DNA from: Atopobium sp.
Lineage (GTDB): Bacteria; Actinomycetota; Coriobacteriia; Coriobacteriales; Atopobiaceae
NCBI GenBank assembly: GCA_022732885.1
Contig: JAIJTS010000008.1
Location: 1 to 64,000 of the forward strand
DNA: 64,000 nt
Direction of reading: 5' to 3'
This document shows, piece by piece, positions 1-8,412 of the stretch. The number at the start of each line of letters is the position of its first letter. The first letter of the stretch is position 1. The notes below the pieces were generated by a model. It was not told the DNA's origin, did no database searches, and saw nothing but the letters and a program-made list of their open reading frames with translations. The position numbers were made by a program, and so were the translations under genes.

Positions 1-1182
1 CGTCGTAAAAATGACTTGGATTCTCTTGTTTCTCAGCAGTCTCAAGAGCTTGAGCGCATTGCAGCTCTTACAAAAGATGAGGCTCATGATGAGCTTCTGG
101 CTCGTGTTCGTTCTGAAAGTGTTCGTGATGAGGCAATGATTCTTCGTGAGTCAGAGCAGCGTGTTCGTGCACAGGCAGATAAAACTGCACGTGAGATTAT
201 TTCTACCGCTATTCAGCGTGTTGCCGCAGATCAGGCTTCTGAGATTACGGTAACTTCCGTTCATATCCCATCAGATGATCTAAAGGGTAGGATTATTGGA
301 CGTGAGGGTCGAAACATTCGTACTTTCGAGCAGGTATCTGGTGTGTCTCTTGTTATTGATGACACTCCAGAGACTGTAGTTCTCTCAAGTTTTGATCCAG
401 TTCGTCGTGAAACTGCTCGTGTTGCTCTTGAGAACCTCATTGCAGACGGTCGTATTCATCCAGCACGTATTGAGGAGCTCTACAAGAAGGCTGAGGCCCT
501 TGTTAATGAGCGTGTTCTTGAGGCTGGTGAACAGGCTGCATTTGATTGTGGTATTCACGATCTTCATCCAGAGATCGTAAAGACTTTGGGTAAGCTTCGT
601 TACCGTACTTCTTACGGTCAGAACGTTCTTGCTCACTCTGTTCAGGTTGCAGTGCTCTGCGGCATTATGGCTGAAGAGCTTGGACTTGAGCCCGCTCCAG
701 CTAAGCGCGCAGGTCTTCTTCATGACCTCGGCAAGGCAATTGACCACGAGGTTGAGGGTCCACACGCTGTAATTGGTGCAGATCTTGCTCGTCGTTATGG
801 TGAGCGTCCAGAGATTGTCCATGCCATTGAGGCTCACCACGCCGATATTGAGCCAAACACTGTTCTTGACATGCTTGTTATGGCTTCTGACGCTATTTCT
901 GCAGCACGTCCTGGTGCTCGTCGTGAGTCTGCTGAGAACTACATCAAGCGTCTTGAGAAGCTTGAGGCTATTTCTAACGCACATGAGGGCGTTGAGCGCA
1001 CCTACGCAATGCAGGCTGGCCGCGAGCTTCACGTTATGGTTGAGCCTCAGATGATTAGCGATTCGGAGGCAACTGTCCTTGCTCACGATATTGCTAAGCA
1101 AATTGAGGATGAGATGGAATACCCAGGACAGGTTCGTGTTGTTGTTATTCGCGAGTCTCGTGCTGTGGACGTTGCTAAGTAA
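1..1182 (+). CDS. rny: Ribonuclease Y, 3' part (5' end outside window)
   Basis: RNase Y is a membrane-anchored endoribonuclease that starts mRNA decay. The reading frame is open back to base 1 (the first codons read R-R-K-N-D), so the N-terminal membrane helix and much of the coiled coil lie upstream; about 393 residues are visible of the usual 510-520. Seen in order: the tail of a charged coiled coil, a KH domain with the GxxG-type loop (IGREGRN, about visible residue 100), and an HD domain with HSVQVA and LLHDLGKAID, the metal-binding His-Asp pair. The C-terminus is complete. It heads a tight (+) cluster with a GHKL ATPase, spoVS, miaB and miaA; only 3 bases separate it from the next gene. 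Identification is firm; the TTG at 16 is not a real start. Confidence 0.96.
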   Translation, partial: RRKNDLDSLVSQQSQELERIAALTKDEAHDELLARVRSESVRDEAMILRESEQRVRAQADKTAREIISTAIQRVAADQASEITVTSVHIPSDDLKGRIIGREGRNIRTFEQVSGVSLVIDDTPETVVLSSFDPVRRETARVALENLIADGRIHPARIEELYKKAEALVNERVLEAGEQAAFDCGIHDLHPEIVKTLGKLRYRTSYGQNVLAHSVQVAVLCGIMAEELGLEPAPAKRAGLLHDLGKAIDHEVEGPHAVIGADLARRYGERPEIVHAIEAHHADIEPNTVLDMLVMASDAISAARPGARRESAENYIKRLEKLEAISNAHEGVERTYAMQAGRELHVMVEPQMISDSEATVLAHDIAKQIEDEMEYPGQVRVVVIRESRAVDVAK

Positions 1183-1185
1183 TCT

Positions 1186-2271
1186 ATGGCAGCCACTTCT
1201 ACTGACTTAACAGGTTTTGTTGCCTCCATGGGAGGTGAACGCGCACTCCGTGTCGAGGAATCTCTCGGCGCGGGGTACGTTCGTTTACGCGTAGCAGAAG
1301 CAGAGCGCAGACAGGCAAAGCATGATATTCGTTCTGTAGAAGATATTGTTATCGAACTTTTACGAAATTCCCGTGATGCTGGTGCTCGTCACATTTATGT
1401 AGCAACATCAAAAGAAGGAGCACTAAGAACCATCACAATACTTGATGATGGTCAGGGTATTCCAAAAGATATGCAGGAGAAAATCTTTGAGGCTCGTGTT
1501 ACCTCAAAGCTTGAGAGCATGCATATGGATCGTTGGGGAATTCATGGCCGTGGAATGGCTCTCTATTCCATTAAAGAAAACTGTGAATCAGCTCAGGTTG
1601 TTGCTTCAGCTCCTGGATTGGGTTCTGTTATTCAGGTCGTGGTAGACACCACAAAAATTTCTGAGCGAGTAGACCAATCTACTTGGCCAGCCTGTGGTTT
1701 AAATGAGGATGGGCTTAAAACAACCGTTAAAGGTCCTCATAACATTATCCGTACTTGCTGTGATTTTGCTCTTGAGGTAAAAGGTTCGTGCGAAGTCATG
1801 TTGGGGTCTGCTGCAGAGATTGCAGCTACAGCTCGACGAAGAATTGCGCAGTCACTTGATATTGCTGACCTGCTGTTTGTTGAAGGCTTTGAGAATATTC
1901 CTGTTCTTGAGCGCTTCAGAGCTGCTGCAGATGCAATAGAGCTTTCTGAGGTTTGTAAGTCCCTTGGTCTTTCAATGTCAGATAGAACTGCTCATAGAAT
2001 CATTGCTGAGCAAATAAAACCTTTACGCAGCGTGTATGCTCAGGTCAGCCATTCGGCTGAATCTGAAGGGGTTTCTCGCGAAGTTGATTTGATGAAAGAC
2101 CACAGGGGCCTCAAGATGAGTAAGGCTGATATCAGCAGCTTTTCTCGAAAGATGGAGCATAGTTTTTCTGAGCTGTCCGAGAAATACTATGTTTCGTTGA
2201 CGGCTGAGCCGCGTGTTCGTGTAAGTAAAAACAAAATCGTTGTGACTTTTGATATTGAGTCGCAAGAGTAG
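1186..2271 (+). CDS. GHKL-type ATP-binding protein of unknown role
   Basis: The N-terminal part is a GHKL (gyrase/Hsp90/histidine kinase/MutL) ATP-binding fold: N-box ELLRNSRDAGA (residues 58-67, Asn61 as Mg ligand), G1 box DDGQGIP (87-93) and a glycine-rich ATP lid GIHGRGMALYSI (118-129). These resemble MutL and Hsp90 more than histidine kinases; I see no dimerisation/phosphotransfer helix, receiver or membrane segment. The C-terminal ~200 residues are not recognised. It lies 3 bases after rny and just before spoVS. In Bacillus the slot between rny and spoVS is held by the phosphoesterase ymdB, so a different protein occupies it here. A role in RNA turnover or DNA/RNA remodelling is only a guess from context. 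ATG start chosen because of the tight junction with rny. Confidence 0.72.
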   Translation: MAATSTDLTGFVASMGGERALRVEESLGAGYVRLRVAEAERRQAKHDIRSVEDIVIELLRNSRDAGARHIYVATSKEGALRTITILDDGQGIPKDMQEKIFEARVTSKLESMHMDRWGIHGRGMALYSIKENCESAQVVASAPGLGSVIQVVVDTTKISERVDQSTWPACGLNEDGLKTTVKGPHNIIRTCCDFALEVKGSCEVMLGSAAEIAATARRRIAQSLDIADLLFVEGFENIPVLERFRAAADAIELSEVCKSLGLSMSDRTAHRIIAEQIKPLRSVYAQVSHSAESEGVSREVDLMKDHRGLKMSKADISSFSRKMEHSFSELSEKYYVSLTAEPRVRVSKNKIVVTFDIESQE

Positions 2272-2298
2272 AACAAACGCACAATAATTGGAGCACTC

Positions 2299-2622
2299 AT
2301 GGGTTTGCTTAAAGTTTCAAGTAAGTCTTCACCAGCTTCTGTAGCAGGAGCTATTGCGGGTCTGGTTAAAGATAATGAGCCTGTAATGCTTCAGTGCATT
2401 GGGGCAGGTGCAGTTAACCAGGGTATCAAAGCTGTTGCTATTGCCCGTGGGTTCTTGATTCCTTGTGGCTTGGATATCACCTGTGCTCCCACGTTTTCTG
2501 ATATAGAAATTGCAGGGGAGAGTAGAACTGCAATTAAAATTGCCATTTATGTCCACACATTGTCTGCTCTTGATACGCAGACTCCAGATGTTAGTTCCAC
2601 TGAAATTGACGAGGTACGTTAA
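2299..2622 (+). CDS. spoVS: SpoVS-family protein
   Basis: Small protein (107 aa) of the stage V sporulation protein S family, an Alba-like fold thought to bind nucleic acid. The diagnostic opening LLKVSSKSSPASVAGAIAG and the central IGAGAVNQGIKAVAIARG are clearly present, followed by a C-terminal tail of about 20 residues beyond the usual ~86-aa core. The gene sits between the GHKL ATPase and miaB, and its stop is 2 bases from the miaB start. The family is well known outside spore formers and its role there is not established; nothing else in the window points to sporulation. The rny-spoVS-miaB neighbourhood also exists in Firmicutes, which supports a link to RNA metabolism. Confidence 0.93.
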   Translation: MGLLKVSSKSSPASVAGAIAGLVKDNEPVMLQCIGAGAVNQGIKAVAIARGFLIPCGLDITCAPTFSDIEIAGESRTAIKIAIYVHTLSALDTQTPDVSSTEIDEVR

Positions 2623-2624
2623 GC

Positions 2625-3992
2625 ATGATTGAAAATTCCGAGCTTGTAGGAAAAACATATCACATTAAAACTTTTGGCTGCCAGATGAATCTGCATGATA
2701 CAGAGCGTGTCTCTGGTCTGCTTGAAGCGTGCGGCTGTAATGAGGTTTCAGATACTGACGATGCAGATATTGTCATCTTCATGACCTGCAGTGTTCGTGA
2801 GAACGCTGATCAGCGTCTCTACGGTCAGGCTTCTTCCATGGTAAGCGCTCCTACACCTCCATCGGGGAAGCGTGTTGTTGCTATTGGTGGCTGCATTGCG
2901 CAGCGTGATGGCGAGAAACTCCGAGAAAAGGTTCCAGCTGTTGATGTCGTGTTTGGTACCAGCGCTCTTGCAAGTTTGCCAGCACTTCTCACCAGCGCAT
3001 TTAGGGGCGAGAATGACCGTGTTGCTGTAGACACTTCTGAGGAGGGCAAGGGTTTCTCCACAGATTTGCCAAGTCACCGCGCTCAGCAGTATCACGCGTG
3101 GGTGCCTATTATGACCGGCTGCAACAATTTCTGCACGTATTGTATTGTTCCTTACGTTCGTGGACGTGAGCGTAGCCGTACTTTTGAGGCTGTTATCGGC
3201 GAGTGTGAGCGCCTTGTCGCAGACGGTGTTCGTGAGATCACTCTTCTTGGTCAAAACGTTAATTCATATGGTCGTGATCTTTACGGTAAGCCTCGCTTTG
3301 CAGAGCTTTTGCGCGCTGTTGGTCAAACAGGTGTTGAGCGAATCCGCTTTACCTCTTCAAATCCAAAAGATCTTACCGATGAGACAATTGCCGCTATGAA
3401 AGAAACCCCAGCTGTTATGCCTCATCTTCATCTTGCGGTCCAAAGCGGATCTACGCGTGTTCTTAAGAAGATGAACCGCAGCTATACACGAGAAGAGTAC
3501 TTAGATGTGGTTTCTCGCCTTCGTGCGGCTATTCCTGGACTTGCTCTTTCAACTGATATTATTGTTGGCTTCCCAGGAGAGACTGAGGAAGACTTTGAGG
3601 AAACGCTTTCTTTAGTTAAAGAGGCTGGATACTCTTCTGCGTATACCTTCATTTACTCTAAGCGTCCAGGCACTCCTGCGGCAAAATACGAGGACAACAC
3701 GCCTCACGAGGTCATCCAGGAGCGCTTTGATAGACTTGCAGATCTTGTGGCTCAACAGGCACATGATGCTAACCAGGTAGATCTCAATACTACGCAGGCA
3801 GTTCTGGTTGAGGGGACTTCCAAGCGCGACGATACTGTCATGGTGGGACATAGCGAGAAAAACCAAACAGTTCACTTCAATCTGCCAGAGGGTTACACGC
3901 CAGAAGACCTTATCGGCAAAATTGTTGATGTCCATATTGATGAGGCTCGTACTTGGTATTTACGTGGAACTATGGAGTCTGATCCACGATGA
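2625..3992 (+). CDS. miaB: tRNA-2-methylthio-N6-dimethylallyladenosine synthase MiaB
   Basis: Radical-SAM methylthiotransferase that adds a methylthio group to i6A37 of tRNAs reading UNN codons, acting after MiaA. Three parts are visible: an N-terminal UPF0004 domain with cluster cysteines (TFGCQMN Cys19, FMTCSV Cys55, GGCIAQ), the radical-SAM motif CNNFCTYC (CxxxCxxC) followed by IVPYVRGRERSR, and a C-terminal TRAM-like RNA-binding region. Length 455 aa is typical. The substrate-producing partner miaA follows with a 4-bp ATGA overlap, implying translational coupling. The gene carries three copies of the dispersed octamer GGCGAGAA discussed in the findings. Confidence 0.97.
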   Translation: MIENSELVGKTYHIKTFGCQMNLHDTERVSGLLEACGCNEVSDTDDADIVIFMTCSVRENADQRLYGQASSMVSAPTPPSGKRVVAIGGCIAQRDGEKLREKVPAVDVVFGTSALASLPALLTSAFRGENDRVAVDTSEEGKGFSTDLPSHRAQQYHAWVPIMTGCNNFCTYCIVPYVRGRERSRTFEAVIGECERLVADGVREITLLGQNVNSYGRDLYGKPRFAELLRAVGQTGVERIRFTSSNPKDLTDETIAAMKETPAVMPHLHLAVQSGSTRVLKKMNRSYTREEYLDVVSRLRAAIPGLALSTDIIVGFPGETEEDFEETLSLVKEAGYSSAYTFIYSKRPGTPAAKYEDNTPHEVIQERFDRLADLVAQQAHDANQVDLNTTQAVLVEGTSKRDDTVMVGHSEKNQTVHFNLPEGYTPEDLIGKIVDVHIDEARTWYLRGTMESDPR

Positions 3993-4927
3993 GCTCTCAT
4001 GGCTCGGTTATTTGCATTGTAGGCCCTACGGCTTCGGGCAAAAGCTCATTGTCTGAGCTGGTAGCCAAGAAGCTTGAGACCTCTGTCATTTCTGTTGATG
4101 CAATGCAAGTTTATCGGGGTATGGATATTGGCACTGCTAAAACTCCTGTTGAAGAGCGAGAAGTTCCTCTTTTGATGGTAGATTGTGCCGACATTTCAGA
4201 AGAATATTCTGTACAGATGTTTCAAGTGGCAGCTCGCGCAGAAGCTCATAAGCTCATTGATGCTGGTAAAACACCTATATTCTGCGGTGGTACGGGTCTT
4301 TATCTTGATTCGATTATTGATCAGATGGAGTTTCCTTCTGGTTCAGTTGAGTCTCCTGTACGAACTTATTATGAAAAGCTTGCTCAAGGCCTAGGTGCTG
4401 AGGGCTTACATGAGTTTCTCGCCACAAAAGATGCAGCAAGTGCAGAGCTTATTCATCCAAATAACGTACGACGTGTTGTAAGGGCTCTAGAGCTGTTGGA
4501 AGAAGGCAAGTCGTATGCTACTCATCATGAAGGACTAAAGGCTCATACACCGTACTTTGATGCCCAGATTTGGGGGCTTACAATGAATCGAGAGCGTCTT
4601 TATGAGCGAATAAACCTTCGAGTTGATCTTATGTTTGAGCAGGGGCTTGTTGAAGAGGTTCGGGCGCTTACTGAGTCCGGTCTTTCAGAAAACAGCACTG
4701 CTGGCCAGGCAATTGGCTACAAAGAGTTCTTTGCGTATTTTGCTGGAGAGAAATCACTTGATCAGACACGCGAGCTTATTAAGCAGCACACTAGACAGTA
4801 TGCTAAGCGCCAGATTTCTTGGCTTAAACGTGATGGTCGAGTCAGGTGGCTTGATATGGATCAGCTTACGTCTGAAGATGCCCTCGAGCAGATTCTTTCA
4901 AAGCATTCTGACGTACAATGCCAGTAA
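3989..4927 (+). CDS. miaA: tRNA dimethylallyltransferase MiaA
   Basis: Transfers the dimethylallyl group from DMAPP to A37 of tRNAs that read UNN codons, giving i6A, the substrate of MiaB encoded just upstream. Seen: P-loop GPTASGKSS (residues 12-20), the conserved DAMQVYRGMDIGTAK segment that binds tRNA/DMAPP, FCGGTGLYLDSIID, and the C-terminal AIGYKEFF and TRQYAKRQISWLKRD segments. Length 312 aa is normal. Start overlaps the miaB stop by four bases. DMAPP comes from the MEP pathway, whose last enzyme, ispH, is also in this window. Confidence 0.97.
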   Translation: MSSHGSVICIVGPTASGKSSLSELVAKKLETSVISVDAMQVYRGMDIGTAKTPVEEREVPLLMVDCADISEEYSVQMFQVAARAEAHKLIDAGKTPIFCGGTGLYLDSIIDQMEFPSGSVESPVRTYYEKLAQGLGAEGLHEFLATKDAASAELIHPNNVRRVVRALELLEEGKSYATHHEGLKAHTPYFDAQIWGLTMNRERLYERINLRVDLMFEQGLVEEVRALTESGLSENSTAGQAIGYKEFFAYFAGEKSLDQTRELIKQHTRQYAKRQISWLKRDGRVRWLDMDQLTSEDALEQILSKHSDVQCQ

Positions 4928-4972
4928 TATTTGTCAAAACTAACGTATTAATTTTGTCTTGATAGGGAGTTT

Positions 4973-6286
4973 ATGGCTCGTTTTGTTCCTTTCTCTACAG
5001 CTCCTAAAGTTGAACGAGCAATTCTTGTGGGCGTTGATTACGGCAAAAGTGATTGGTCACTTGTTGAATCAATGGACGAGCTTGAGCGTCTTACGCAAAC
5101 CGATGGCGCTGAAGTCTTTATGCGTCTTACGCAAAAGCTTGATGCTCCTATTCCTAAAACATTTATTGGCAAAGGTAAAACTGAAGAACTCATTTCGTTT
5201 GTGAGAAACACTCATGCTGACGTTGTCATTTTTGATGATGAACTAACGCCTTCACAGCAATCTAATCTAGAAAAATTACTTGGCGAGCCTGTTAAAGTTA
5301 TCGACCGTACTGCGCTCATTCTTGATATTTTTGGTATTCACGCCCGCACCAAAGAAGGACGACTTCAGGTACAGCTTGCACAACTCCAGTATGTACTTCC
5401 AAGGCTTCGCGGTATGTGGAGTCACCTGGTAGGCGAACAAACTCGCGGTGGTATAGGTAGTCGTTTTGGTCAAGGTGAAAGCCAGCTTGAGGTTGACCGA
5501 CGTCTTATTAGAAAGCGCATTTCAACCCTAAAAAATGAGCTCAAGCAGCTCAGCCAAAGGCGAGAAGTTCAGTCTAAGTCTAGGTGGAACTCTGGAACGT
5601 TTAGTGTCTCACTTGTTGGGTATACCAATGCTGGTAAATCAACGCTTTTGAACCAGCTAACTGGGGCAGATGTATACGCAAAAGATGAACTCTTTGCAAC
5701 TCTTGATCCAACTACCAGAGCTCTTTCTCTTGATGAGGGTAGAAAAATTGTTCTAACCGATACTGTTGGATTCATTCAAAAGCTTCCAACCAATCTAATT
5801 GAATCCTTTAAATCTACCTTGGTAGAAGCACAGGAGGCAGATCTTCTTCTATTGGTTGCCGATGCAACTGATAAGAATCTTTCAAAAGAAATAGCAGTTG
5901 TACGTAGTATTTTGAAAGATATTGAGGCTGATAAAAGCGATCAGATTCTTGTATTAAATAAAGTTGATCTACTTGATGAGCAAGAGCTTCAAATGCTTAA
6001 AGCGCTCTATCCAGAAGCTGTGTTTATTTCTGCTCAAAAAGGTACGGGTATTAACGGTCTTCTCCATAAAATTCAGGAAATAGCGAGCGCTGGCGACAAG
6101 GTAATTAGTGCTCTTATTCCATTCAACAAAGGCGCTCTTGTTAAGTCCGTTCACGAGAGGTGCCAGCTTTTGCATGAACAATATGTTGCTAAGGGTCTTT
6201 TACTGTCAGTTAAAGCCGATACGTATATGCAAGCTCTTTTACAGCCTTATGTTGTCTCAGAGGATGATATCCTGACTGACAAATAA
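4973..6286 (+). CDS. hflX: GTPase HflX
   Basis: Ribosome-associated GTPase that splits or rescues stalled ribosomes. The N-terminal HflX domain contains the glycine-rich FIGKGKTEEL region, a linking helix has LAQLQYVLPRLRGMW, and the G domain shows G1 GYTNAGKST, switch II DTVGFIQKLP and G4 NKVDLL. Length 437 aa fits. A Shine-Dalgarno AGGGAG lies just before the ATG. The miaA-hflX order is common across bacteria. The last 30 bases overlap the 3' end of a convergent (-) gene. Confidence 0.95.
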   Translation: MARFVPFSTAPKVERAILVGVDYGKSDWSLVESMDELERLTQTDGAEVFMRLTQKLDAPIPKTFIGKGKTEELISFVRNTHADVVIFDDELTPSQQSNLEKLLGEPVKVIDRTALILDIFGIHARTKEGRLQVQLAQLQYVLPRLRGMWSHLVGEQTRGGIGSRFGQGESQLEVDRRLIRKRISTLKNELKQLSQRREVQSKSRWNSGTFSVSLVGYTNAGKSTLLNQLTGADVYAKDELFATLDPTTRALSLDEGRKIVLTDTVGFIQKLPTNLIESFKSTLVEAQEADLLLLVADATDKNLSKEIAVVRSILKDIEADKSDQILVLNKVDLLDEQELQMLKALYPEAVFISAQKGTGINGLLHKIQEIASAGDKVISALIPFNKGALVKSVHERCQLLHEQYVAKGLLLSVKADTYMQALLQPYVVSEDDILTDK

Positions 6287-7021
6287 GGCAATGAGCAGCA
6301 AAATTGGTTGGTGCAAAATATAAACGATAAGCGAATGTTTTCCCATCTCTGTTATAAGGGGAAGGGAAAATGTATTCATCCAGTTAGGATAACCTTCTGC
6401 CTTGAGCTGTCTGTTAAACGCTGCTCCACTTAAATATAGGAACAAATAGGGGAGCAATGGATAGTAATCTCCAGATGAAAAAGATGGAGAAGGAAATCCA
6501 GCCCAAGCTAAATACGGTGTTTGATACAACTCTTTTGGTAACGAGAAAACCAGGTTACCTATACCAATATGTCCTCTAGAAATTGGGAGGCAAATAATAA
6601 AAATTAAAAGAAAAAGAATTGCCGCTGCATATCCTTTTAGTGAAACAGTAAAACGTGAAATAAGAGCTTCTACAAAGGTGCATGAAGCCATGCAGAAAAA
6701 AATTCCAAACGTGATGGGTGTATCAACTTTTGCAAAGGTAGTTGCTGCAAATATTGCTAAGGCTACAAGGCCATAAATTCCCGCTCGCTTAAAAGAATTT
6801 TTTGAAAAAGCACACATACAGCCAGCAATAAAAATAAAAGGATAGGAGATTGATGGTATCCAGATTTGCATAAGCTGAGGAGTAAACCAAGTGAGCTTTA
6901 CATGCGAGATAAAAAACAAGTCATAGGTAAAGTGAAACATAATCATTGAAACTACCGAGAGACCTCGAATAGTGTCAAAAAAAGCAACTCTACCTTTGGA
7001 TTGTTGTGACTTAGCAACCAT
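6257..7021 (-). CDS. DUF1624-type membrane acyltransferase-like protein
   Basis: Integral membrane protein of 254 aa with about seven hydrophobic segments. The N-terminus GRVAFFDTIRGLSVVSMIMFHF resembles the start of heparan-alpha-glucosaminide N-acetyltransferase-like (DUF1624) proteins, where an R-G pair and a membrane His near the first helix are typical. Substrate unknown; acylation of a cell-envelope sugar is a reasonable family-based guess only. It is convergent with hflX (30-bp tail overlap) and sits 7 bases downstream of lexA, so it may be cotranscribed with the SOS repressor. Confidence 0.7.
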   Translation of the reverse strand: MVAKSQQSKGRVAFFDTIRGLSVVSMIMFHFTYDLFFISHVKLTWFTPQLMQIWIPSISYPFIFIAGCMCAFSKNSFKRAGIYGLVALAIFAATTFAKVDTPITFGIFFCMASCTFVEALISRFTVSLKGYAAAILFLLIFIICLPISRGHIGIGNLVFSLPKELYQTPYLAWAGFPSPSFSSGDYYPLLPYLFLYLSGAAFNRQLKAEGYPNWMNTFSLPLITEMGKHSLIVYILHQPILLLIALFVSQDIIL

Positions 7022-7028
7022 ATTATGA

Positions 7029-7682
7029 CTAAGAGATAGATCTAATAAGTGCAGTAACCCTACCTAAAATAACAGGATTCTGAACATAGATTGGCTCCAT
7101 AAAATCATTTTCTGGTTGAAGACGAATGCGATCATTTTCTCTGTAGAACGTTTTAACTGTTGCAGAATCATCAATAAGAGCAACAACAATTTCACCATCA
7201 TGGGCATCTTGCTGCTCTTTTACAACAATATAATCGCCATCAAAAATACCAGCATTAATCATTGATTCTCCGCGTACACGAAGAATAAAAGAGCTTGAAT
7301 CTCCAACAATACTAGTTGGAAGAGATAGAGACTCCTCTACGTTTTGCTCAGCAAGAATAGGAGTGCCAGCAGCAACACGTCCTACCAGAGGAAGGTTGAT
7401 AACATTATTAGCTATATCTTGAGTCACTGAAGCAAGCTTGGCTGTGTCAGCAGTATTTGTAGATTGAGAAACAATCTTCATAGTACGAGGCTTCTTTGGA
7501 TCTCTATCAATTAGTCCAAACTGCTCAAGAACTTTTAAATGCATGTGGACAGTTGAAGGAGATGCAAGATTAACAGCGGCGCCTATCTCTCTTACTGAAG
7601 GGGGATAGCCATGTTTATCTGTGTAGGAACAGATGTATTCATAAATTGCTGCTTGACGCTTGCTAAGTTTGCCCTTTGGCAT
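7029..7682 (-). CDS. lexA: SOS repressor LexA
   Basis: Transcriptional repressor of the SOS response, inactivated by RecA-stimulated self-cleavage. Seen: an N-terminal winged helix (YEYICSYTDKHGYPPSVREI to HLKVLEQFGLI), the Ala-Gly cleavage site in RVAAGTPI, the catalytic serine in RGESM and the catalytic lysine in SATVKTF. Length 217 aa is normal. The promoter region, shared with a divergent LysM gene, has four SOS-box-like elements, two of them over the lexA promoter, which fits autoregulation. Start ATG is preceded by AAGGAGG. Confidence 0.97.
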   Translation of the reverse strand: MPKGKLSKRQAAIYEYICSYTDKHGYPPSVREIGAAVNLASPSTVHMHLKVLEQFGLIDRDPKKPRTMKIVSQSTNTADTAKLASVTQDIANNVINLPLVGRVAAGTPILAEQNVEESLSLPTSIVGDSSSFILRVRGESMINAGIFDGDYIVVKEQQDAHDGEIVVALIDDSATVKTFYRENDRIRLQPENDFMEPIYVQNPVILGRVTALIRSIS

Positions 7683-7707
7683 ATGAGCCTCCTTTTTCTC
7701 TTTAATA

Positions 7708-7736
7708 ATAATACACGTGTTCTATAAAATAATCAA
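7708..7736 (-). promoter_or_regulatory. lexA promoter (-35 TTGATT, -10 TATTAT)
   Basis: Read on the minus strand: TTGATT (7736-7731), a 17-base spacer and TATTAT (7713-7708), 25 bases before the lexA start. SOS-box-like sequences lie in the spacer (7710-7723) and just upstream (7734-7747). Confidence 0.7.
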
Positions 7737-7800
7737 ACGAATGTTCTATTTTTTTCTTGACACGAACAAATGTACTAAATATTATTAGTACAAACGTTCG
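7710..7800. promoter_or_regulatory. Four LexA (SOS) box candidates
   Basis: Four 14-mers share the core GAAC-N4-GT: 7763-7776 (CGAACAAATGTACT), 7787-7800 (reverse complement CGAACGTTTGTACT), 7734-7747 (reverse complement AGAACATTCGTTTG) and 7710-7723 (reverse complement AGAACACGTGTATT). They match the Gram-positive SOS consensus CGAAC-N4-GTTC to different degrees. Two flank or overlap each of the two divergent promoters, as expected for LexA control of both lexA and the LysM gene. Confidence 0.75.
7757..7785 (+). promoter_or_regulatory. Promoter of the LysM gene (TTGACA-17-TATTAT)
   Basis: A near-consensus promoter: TTGACA at 7757-7762, a 17-base spacer, and TATTAT at 7780-7785. One SOS-box candidate (7763-7776) fills most of the spacer and a second (7787-7800) lies directly downstream, positions where bound LexA would block RNA polymerase. 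Confidence 0.75.
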
Positions 7801-7868
7801 TACATGACTTTTTGTCCGGTATGTTAGATATAACTAGTTCCGTAAAAACTATTACGGAAGGAAATGAT

Positions 7869-8315
7869 ATGAGGCGTATGAATCAGTCAAAGATGTATCA
7901 GGTTAGTGGAACTTCAGCGCTTGCTTCGTATAAGCCTGCTTTTAAGGTAATAGAAGGCGGGGCAAAGAAAGGGCTTATTGCTCCTCAGCGTGAAAAAATT
8001 TCTTATGTAAAGTCTCTTACCAATAAAGAAGCTTTTATTGCCAGTCTTATTATTACTACATCATTTGTTCTGATGTTTGCAATTTCTTTTCTTCGTACAA
8101 CTGCTCTTAATTCATTTGCTACATCTGTAATGGATAGCGCTTCACAAACAATTACTGTTCATAGCAATGACACACTATGGTCAATCGCAGAAAGCAATCC
8201 AATTGAGGGTGTCTCTACGGAGCAACAAGTAAACTGGATTAAAGAAAAAAATAATCTTGATTCTTCTCTTTTAAGAACTGGACAAACTCTAGAGATTCCT
8301 TCTGTATCTAAATAG
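7869..8315 (+). CDS. LysM membrane protein, candidate SOS-induced division inhibitor (YneA/DivS/ChiZ-like)
   Basis: A 148-aa protein with a cytoplasmic N-terminal ~60 residues, one membrane helix (AFIASLIITTSFVLMFAISF) and a short extracellular LysM peptidoglycan-binding domain (ITVHSNDTLWSIAESNP to LRTGQTLEIPS). It is divergent from lexA and followed by nrdR. In Bacillus the equivalent gene is yneA, in Corynebacterium divS, in Mycobacterium Rv2719c/ChiZ: SOS-induced envelope proteins that delay division. Position, topology and the SOS-type promoter all agree, but the sequences are poorly conserved, so the role is inferred. The start at 7869 is chosen for its strong GGAAGGAA ribosome site; upstream TTG/ATG codons (7812, 7821) lack one. 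Confidence 0.75.
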   Translation: MRRMNQSKMYQVSGTSALASYKPAFKVIEGGAKKGLIAPQREKISYVKSLTNKEAFIASLIITTSFVLMFAISFLRTTALNSFATSVMDSASQTITVHSNDTLWSIAESNPIEGVSTEQQVNWIKEKNNLDSSLLRTGQTLEIPSVSK

Positions 8316-8412
8316 TAAATATTTATGTTAATTTCTCCCTGAATTCTGTGTTGATAGCACCTAATACCTGCATAAAATGGTATCTTCCTTTTATACGAAA
8401 AAAGGGGATTCC

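Noticed and set aside
385..1101. 238-codon minus-strand frame inside rny
   Set aside because: Antisense shadow of a well-conserved gene; Leu/Ser/Thr-rich composition and no homology features.
7812..7868. Longer N-terminus for the LysM protein (TTG 7812 or ATG 7821)
   Set aside because: No ribosome site; the ATG at 7869 has a strong one and the upstream bases fit a promoter/leader.
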